A stretch of DNA of 10,913 nucleotides, taken from positions 1 to 10,913 of the forward strand of contig JAJZCX010000020.1 in assembly GCA_021851625.1 (NCBI GenBank), given 5' to 3'. The first letter of the stretch is position 1. Each line of letters opens with the position of its first letter. Positions 8,244-10,913 of this stretch are shown in pieces. The translations under genes and the position numbers were made by a program. The notes beneath the pieces are model-generated. The model did no database searches. It saw nothing but the letters and a program-made list of their open reading frames with translations, and had not been told where the DNA came from. Origin of the DNA: Acidobacteriota bacterium. GTDB lineage: Bacteria > Acidobacteriota > Terriglobia > Terriglobales > Acidobacteriaceae.

Positions 8244-8319
8244 GGGCCTGTAGCTCAACGGTTAGAGCAGAGGACTCATAATCCTTTGGTTGGGGGTTCA
8301 AATCCCTCCAGGCCCACCA
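8244..8319 (+). tRNA. tRNA with CAU anticodon (elongator Met or lysidine-type Ile2)
   Basis: A complete 76-nt cloverleaf. The acceptor stem GGGCCTG (8244-8250) pairs perfectly with CAGGCCC (8309-8315), then discriminator A and an encoded CCA (8317-8319). The anticodon stem 8270-8274/8282-8286 holds loop CTCATAA with anticodon CAT at 8277-8279. The T arm is GGGGG-TTCAAAT-CCCTC with one G-U pair. There is a D-arm TAGCTCAACGGTTAGAGCA. It is not an initiator, since the acceptor end is fully paired and the anticodon stem lacks three G-C pairs. The anticodon region (GACTCATAATC, then TTGGT) is close to E. coli tRNA-Ile2, whose C34 is changed to lysidine, but elongator tRNA-Met also reads CAT. Identity between these two is not settled by sequence alone. 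Confidence 0.95.
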
Positions 8320-8564
8320 CATCCCACAAAATAAGCTCCGCGGTTCCGCTGAGCAGGGATAGCGAGTCTTGGCTCCTCGCAGAGAACTCTACCCAAGATC
8401 GAGAATCCATAACCATGCCCAGTTTCTCTCATCCATTGGTAGCTGGAGTTTCCCGGTTTTGGTTTTGCTTTGAGGTTGCAATCTCATCGCAGTTGTAGTC
8501 GCGGCTGTGAGCATGGGGAAGGCGCACCTTGCTTTCCACACCGGCACAGCCTGTTCGCCGCCGC
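8320..8564. other. Intergenic, no gene recognised
   Basis: This stretch downstream of the tRNA has no reading frame with a plausible product on either strand. A short inverted pair TCTTGG/CCAAGA is present around 8367-8400 but has no T-tract. I found no repeat of the tRNA 3' end here or elsewhere in the window, so there is no visible integration scar. Confidence 0.5.
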
Positions 8565-8619
8565 GTGGTCAAGCCCCGTCTCCGCATCGTACAGATAGCC
8601 CGTCATCGCCAAAGTAGTC
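8565..8619 (-). pseudogene. Possible remnant of an RHS core
   Basis: On the minus strand 8603-8565 reads TGYLYDAETGLDH, close to the YDxETGL motif of RHS repeat-associated cores. Immediately upstream (8619-8608), another frame reads DYFG, which also recurs in such cores. The motifs are in different frames and nothing recognisable follows, so at best this is an eroded fragment. It matters because the cassettes to the right have the layout of an RHS-type toxin locus. Chance similarity is a real alternative. Confidence 0.25.
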
Positions 8620-8666
8620 ACGCTCTGCTCCGCACACAACCTACCTTCCCCGTGTCGAAATAAAGG

Positions 8667-8788
8667 AGTCATTCTGAACGAAGTGAAGAATCCAGAGAAT
8701 ACACACTGAAAATATGCGGCTGAGATTCTCTGGATTCTTTCCTTCGCCCGCGCTCAGGACAGGCTCCGTTTCACTCCTCAGAATGACT
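8667..8788. repeat. REP/MITE-like imperfect hairpin repeat
   Basis: The outer ends AGTCATTCTGA (8667-8677) and TCAGAATGACT (8778-8788) are perfect inverted repeats of 11 bp. Inside, 8686-8700 and 8725-8739 form a perfect 15-bp inverted repeat, extendable to 22 bp (8679-8700 with 8725-8746) with two non-Watson-Crick positions. The loop is 24 bases, and the right arm carries about 31 extra bases before the outer end. Sequences beginning GTCATTCTGA with GAAG nearby are common dispersed repeats in acidobacteria and some other phyla (from memory). No coding content is likely. Confidence 0.72.
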
Positions 8789-8844
8789 CTTGTGCTGGTG
8801 CGTAGATTTTTTGCATGACCCAAGCGTGACGATTTCCTTCCCAC

Positions 8845-8865
8845 TCAAGCCAACTACTGGCTTGA
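8845..8865. other. Hairpin downstream of the second putative immunity gene
   Basis: TCAAGCCA (8845-8852) and TGGCTTGA (8858-8865) form a perfect 8-bp stem with a 5-base loop, 21 bases after the stop of the minus-strand gene ending at 8887. There is no T-tract on the minus strand. It may stabilise the transcript 3' end, but it is not a convincing intrinsic terminator. Confidence 0.3.
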
Positions 8866-8886
8866 ATGGGGCACCCAGCAAGGGCA

Positions 8887-9453
8887 TCAATGGTGTACAT
8901 CGGGACCAAGATCGATTCCTTCTCGTCGATTCGATGCATGCTCCGCAGCATTTTGATCTGCTCCCGCCTGTGGAGGCCTTAGGGAACGGATCATCACGAA
9001 GTAATTGATTGTCGTAAACAGTGCTGTCCACACAAGGTTTGCGAATATCTGGGCCAACGTTTGGATCCAGCTTGATGGGAAGCCACCGCCGATAATTCCG
9101 ATCCAATCGAGCAGCATCAACGAGCTGAAGGCAATCGGTGCGATGAAAATTAGTCTCCGTCTGAAGACTCTTCGCATTCCAGATTCTGAGCGGTCAGCTA
9201 TACTCGGTACGACATCTGTGATCTCCCTGCCCCATTTATCAACACGGGCACCACAAGCCGGGCATATCCAACCGCCCCACATCCATTCACGCATGGATCG
9301 TGGCTTGCGTAGCCCTGGAAGTGGTGCGTTACAGCATGGACAAGAAACTACATGCAAGTTGATGCCCCAGTTATTCCTAGTCCTAGTTCCATAAATCACA
9401 AGCAAACAGCCAAGGACTAATATGCTGATGAGTAACATCAAGAAAATTATCAT
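8887..9453 (-). CDS. Putative immunity protein: zinc-ribbon-like membrane protein, unknown family
   Basis: A 188-residue protein I cannot assign to a named family. It begins with a membrane helix (about 2-22). A soluble segment follows with CPCC (Cys38, 40, 41) and CPACG (Cys64, Cys67), which together make a CxxC...CxxC pair like a zinc ribbon. Between them is a Trp-rich stretch, MREWMWGGW. After a basic patch (RRVFRRR, about 94-100) come two more hydrophobic segments near 101-121 and 133-155, then a hydrophilic tail. The ATG at 9453 has AGGA 8 bases upstream. It follows the orphan tip gene by 24 bases on the same strand. This position, the membrane location and the unknown family suggest it neutralises the orphan tip. 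That role is inferred from gene order only. Confidence 0.8.
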   Translation of the reverse strand: MIIFLMLLISILVLGCLLVIYGTRTRNNWGINLHVVSCPCCNAPLPGLRKPRSMREWMWGGWICPACGARVDKWGREITDVVPSIADRSESGMRRVFRRRLIFIAPIAFSSLMLLDWIGIIGGGFPSSWIQTLAQIFANLVWTALFTTINYFVMIRSLRPPQAGADQNAAEHASNRREGIDLGPDVHH

Positions 9454-9477
9454 CGAACTTATCCTATGTATTGACTG

Positions 9478-9855
9478 CTAATACGCTCTAAAGCTTAAGC
9501 AGATCAACGAAGCAGCAGAGCCGTAGAGCACTCCACTAGTCGCGCCAATAGTAGAATCGACAAAGCCTCCAAGAAACGCGCCGGCGACGCCACCTACAGG
9601 CGTGCCAAGTAAGCTACCTGTAACCCCTCCCGATATGGCTCCAAAGGTTGCTCCCTTGACTGCCCCCTCTAACATCCAGTTCTTGACGTTGTCGGCAGGT
9701 GAGCTTCCACATAAATACCATTTAGCTAATTTCGTGGGCGTTTTCTTTGGGGCACCGGCACCGGTGCCACCCCCGCCACCCCCGCCTGCGGAACCGCCGC
9801 CGGAGATCATGGGGGGCTGAACGCCCGCCGTGGGTGAAGGGTTAGGATACAGCAT
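9478..9855 (-). CDS. Orphan toxin-tip module with glycine-zipper domain
   Basis: A 125-residue product. Residues 1-29 (MLYPNPSPTAGVQPP onward, ending in a glycine run) repeat the linker of the larger protein at 10281-10913 almost exactly. After a basic spacer (APKKTPTKLAK) and a short segment with YLCG and NVKNW, residues 64-112 have glycine at 64, 68, 72, 76, 80, 84, 88, 92, 96, 104, 108 and 112, failing only at 100 (Asp). This four-residue period is a glycine zipper, which favours tight helix packing in membranes. No nuclease or other enzyme motif is visible. The ATG lies 4 bases after the upstream stop and has no Shine-Dalgarno. It is either coupled to the gene before it or a silent donor module. 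As a truncated copy of a C-terminus joined to a new tip it fits orphan modules of RHS or CDI loci. Toxicity is inferred, not shown. Confidence 0.75.
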   Translation of the reverse strand: MLYPNPSPTAGVQPPMISGGGSAGGGGGGGTGAGAPKKTPTKLAKWYLCGSSPADNVKNWMLEGAVKGATFGAISGGVTGSLLGTPVGGVAGAFLGGFVDSTIGATSGVLYGSAASLICLSFRAY

Positions 9856-9857
9856 GG
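9771..9857. repeat. Direct repeat copy A: linker of the orphan tip module
   Basis: This 87-bp stretch aligns without gaps to 10547-10633, with about 8 mismatches by hand count. It encodes the MLYPNPSPTAGVQPPMISGG part and the glycine run. The similarity ends at the start of the orphan reading frame, as expected for a recombination-derived module. Confidence 0.9.
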
Positions 9858-9859
9858 AA

Positions 9860-10258
9860 TTAAGTCATCGTATTTTTATGTTTTGATACCTGCAATAAAC
9901 GTATTCCAGAAAGAACTGCAGCGACACATATCACAAAAACAGAAATTGGACGATTAAACGTGGAGAATGCCACGGTGTATCCAAGATTGTGTATATTATC
10001 GGCAATAAACATTACAAAGAATATACCGCTAAAGACGATTATGCACTTCTCAATCAGGTAAGAGGTCTTACGGACTCCAGCTGCAAATATAATGAGACAG
10101 AATATACCGCCTAGAATGTTTATACCTGCAAAGTGTGAAGAGCGCACAAACTGAGTTGCCTGGTTACTAGATTTCAGCGGATAGCAAACATTTAATGCGT
10201 TAAAAATGTACAAACAAAATACGATTAGATATGCTCGACTTGTCTTAAATATTTGCAT
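9860..10258 (-). CDS. Putative immunity protein: small four-helix membrane protein, unknown family
   Basis: A 132-residue hydrophobic protein with four likely membrane helices near 9-26, 43-62, 70-87 and 104-122, short polar loops and a basic tail (SKHKNTMT). I do not recognise the family. I chose the ATG at 10258. Longer in-frame starts up to 10372 would run through the coding region of the upstream tip and add a basic, non-hydrophobic leader. The chosen start has only a poor Shine-Dalgarno (AAGG about 13 bases away). It begins 22 bases after the stop of the large protein, so coupled expression is likely. The DNA is strikingly AT-rich: 10201-10260 has 15 G/C in 60 bases, unlike the efflux genes. 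That fits a mobile immunity gene. The protective role is inferred from position and topology. Confidence 0.72.
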   Translation of the reverse strand: MQIFKTSRAYLIVFCLYIFNALNVCYPLKSSNQATQFVRSSHFAGINILGGIFCLIIFAAGVRKTSYLIEKCIIVFSGIFFVMFIADNIHNLGYTVAFSTFNRPISVFVICVAAVLSGIRLLQVSKHKNTMT

Positions 10259-10280
10259 AACTATTTGCGGCCTTGGATGC

Positions 10281-10913
10281 TTAATATCCGTTTGCGACAG
10301 AACATGATGCATTTGCTGCAGCCGAAGTCGGAATCTCAACGACACCAGCATATAACAAGCCGATTGCACCAAGTTCAGGAGCTATTATCTTCTGAATTGA
10401 AAGAATTGCGGCTCCATTCCCAACGGAAAGAGCTGATAGCTGAGGAGAGCTGGCATACACATCAAATGCAATTTCACAAGCTAGGAAACCAAAATATGAT
10501 CTTTGCACCGACTTTGGCTGAGCTTTAGGCCCAATGGTTGCATACCCCCCGCCACCCCCGCCTGCGGAACCGCTGCCGGAGATCATGGGTGGCTGAACGC
10601 CCGTCGTGGGAGCAGGGTTGGCATACATCATGGTTTCATATGTCCCATACACATCAGTTTGCATTACAAATACACCATTAATCATCGTCATATTACTGTT
10701 CGACCCGCCAAATGTTATGAAGTACGTCACCCCATAATAAGACGGCTGAATCCCCAATGTGGCTGGCAGAGGAGACGCGCAGGCAGCACTGTAGCCCGTG
10801 CAGCCGGGTGGAGGTGGAAGATCCGTTGGAGGTGCGCAGCCATTCGGCCCACACGGGATTGGATTACAATTCGCATCAATCCAGGGAGGACACCCGTTCT
10901 CGCCGCTGCCGGT
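10281..10913 (-). CDS. C-terminal part of a large surface/toxin-delivery protein with a hydrophobic variable tip (5' truncated by window)
   Basis: The frame is open to the window edge, so the 210 visible residues are only the C-terminus. A TTG at 10757 is probably internal. Residues 1-45 are Cys/Pro-rich (Cys 8, 16, 21, 26, 38, 45; PPPPGC). A segment with GIQPSYYGVTYF follows, then the linker (about 95-123) MMYANPAPTTGVQPP and a Gly/Ser run. The last 87 residues are the tip: a basic spacer (PKAQPKSVQR), YFGFLACEIAF, then a hydrophobic stretch with SVGNGAAILS and GAIGLLYAGVV. No catalytic motif is seen. The duplicated linker with a different tip downstream, plus a membrane protein gene right after each, is the reason to call this a polymorphic toxin C-terminus, perhaps an RHS protein. 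The RHS core itself would lie outside the window. An ordinary secreted structural protein is the alternative. Confidence 0.7.
   Translation of the reverse strand, partial: TGSGENGCPPWIDANCNPIPCGPNGCAPPTDLPPPPGCTGYSAACASPLPATLGIQPSYYGVTYFITFGGSNSNMTMINGVFVMQTDVYGTYETMMYANPAPTTGVQPPMISGSGSAGGGGGGYATIGPKAQPKSVQRSYFGFLACEIAFDVYASSPQLSALSVGNGAAILSIQKIIAPELGAIGLLYAGVVEIPTSAAANASCSVANGY
10547..10633. repeat. Direct repeat copy B: linker of the main protein
   Basis: Partner of 9771-9857, offset by 776 bases. Met43 of the 158-residue portion read from 10757 (codon 10631-10629) aligns with the first Met of the orphan module (9855-9853). The reading frame is therefore kept if the copies recombine. Confidence 0.9.

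Noticed and set aside
8309..8319. tRNA 3' end as an attachment site for the accessory region
   Set aside because: I looked for a second copy of the 3' end sequence in the window and found none. No integrase gene is present.
8484..8844. Two minus-strand open frames of 62 and 67 codons
   Set aside because: One runs through the palindromic repeat and the other is the possible RHS scrap. Neither has a ribosome site or a coherent product.
9005..9394. Plus-strand open frame of 129 codons
   Set aside because: It lies antisense to the 188-residue membrane protein, which has a good ribosome site, membrane helices and paired CxxC motifs. The plus frame has none of these.
10259..10372. Upstream extension of the 132-residue membrane protein
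   Set aside because: The added residues are encoded opposite the reading-frame phase of the main tip, are basic and not membrane-like, and would overlap the preceding gene by about 90 bases.

Overview
The window looks like a chromosomal segment of a Gram-negative bacterium, most likely an acidobacterium (Terriglobales-like). I infer this from the style of the proteins (a stand-alone phosphate acyltransferase, a TolC-adaptor-RND-DUF2892 operon, RHS-like remnants, a GTCATTCTGA-type dispersed repeat), not from a database search. The left four fifths is ordinary, moderately GC-rich housekeeping and efflux sequence. The right fifth is accessory DNA with AT-rich patches.

Layout. 1-820 (+) is the 3' part of cinA. 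963-1913 (+) is a phosphate acetyl/butyryltransferase family gene, closed by a strong intrinsic terminator at 1956-1995. From 8087 down to 2017 (-) lies a four-gene efflux operon: TolC-like outer-membrane factor, lipoprotein-type periplasmic adaptor, RND permease and a 64-residue DUF2892 membrane protein. Each junction overlaps (ATGA, ATGA, then 11 nt), so the proteins are probably made in a coupled way. The operon and a CAU-anticodon tRNA gene (8244-8319, +) diverge from a short intergenic region with a perfect 14-bp palindrome between two TTGGCAA direct repeats.

8320-8886 has no convincing gene. It holds a possible scrap of an RHS core and a large imperfect hairpin repeat (8667-8788) of the REP/MITE kind.

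8887-10913 (-) is the most interesting part. The C-terminus of a large protein enters from the right edge. It has a Cys/Pro-rich stretch, a linker ending in a glycine run, and an 87-residue hydrophobic tip. A small four-helix membrane protein follows. Then comes a second copy of the linker (87 bp, about 8 mismatches, no gaps), fused to a different tip, and then a second membrane protein with a zinc-ribbon-like CxxC pair. This is the arrangement of a polymorphic toxin locus: main tip, immunity gene, orphan tip, immunity gene. Both tips look membrane-active rather than enzymatic. The orphan tip has glycine at 12 of 13 consecutive positions spaced four residues apart (a long glycine zipper), and both putative immunity proteins are membrane proteins. 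A contact-delivered, bacteriocin-like membrane toxin family with swappable tips is the main hypothesis from this window.
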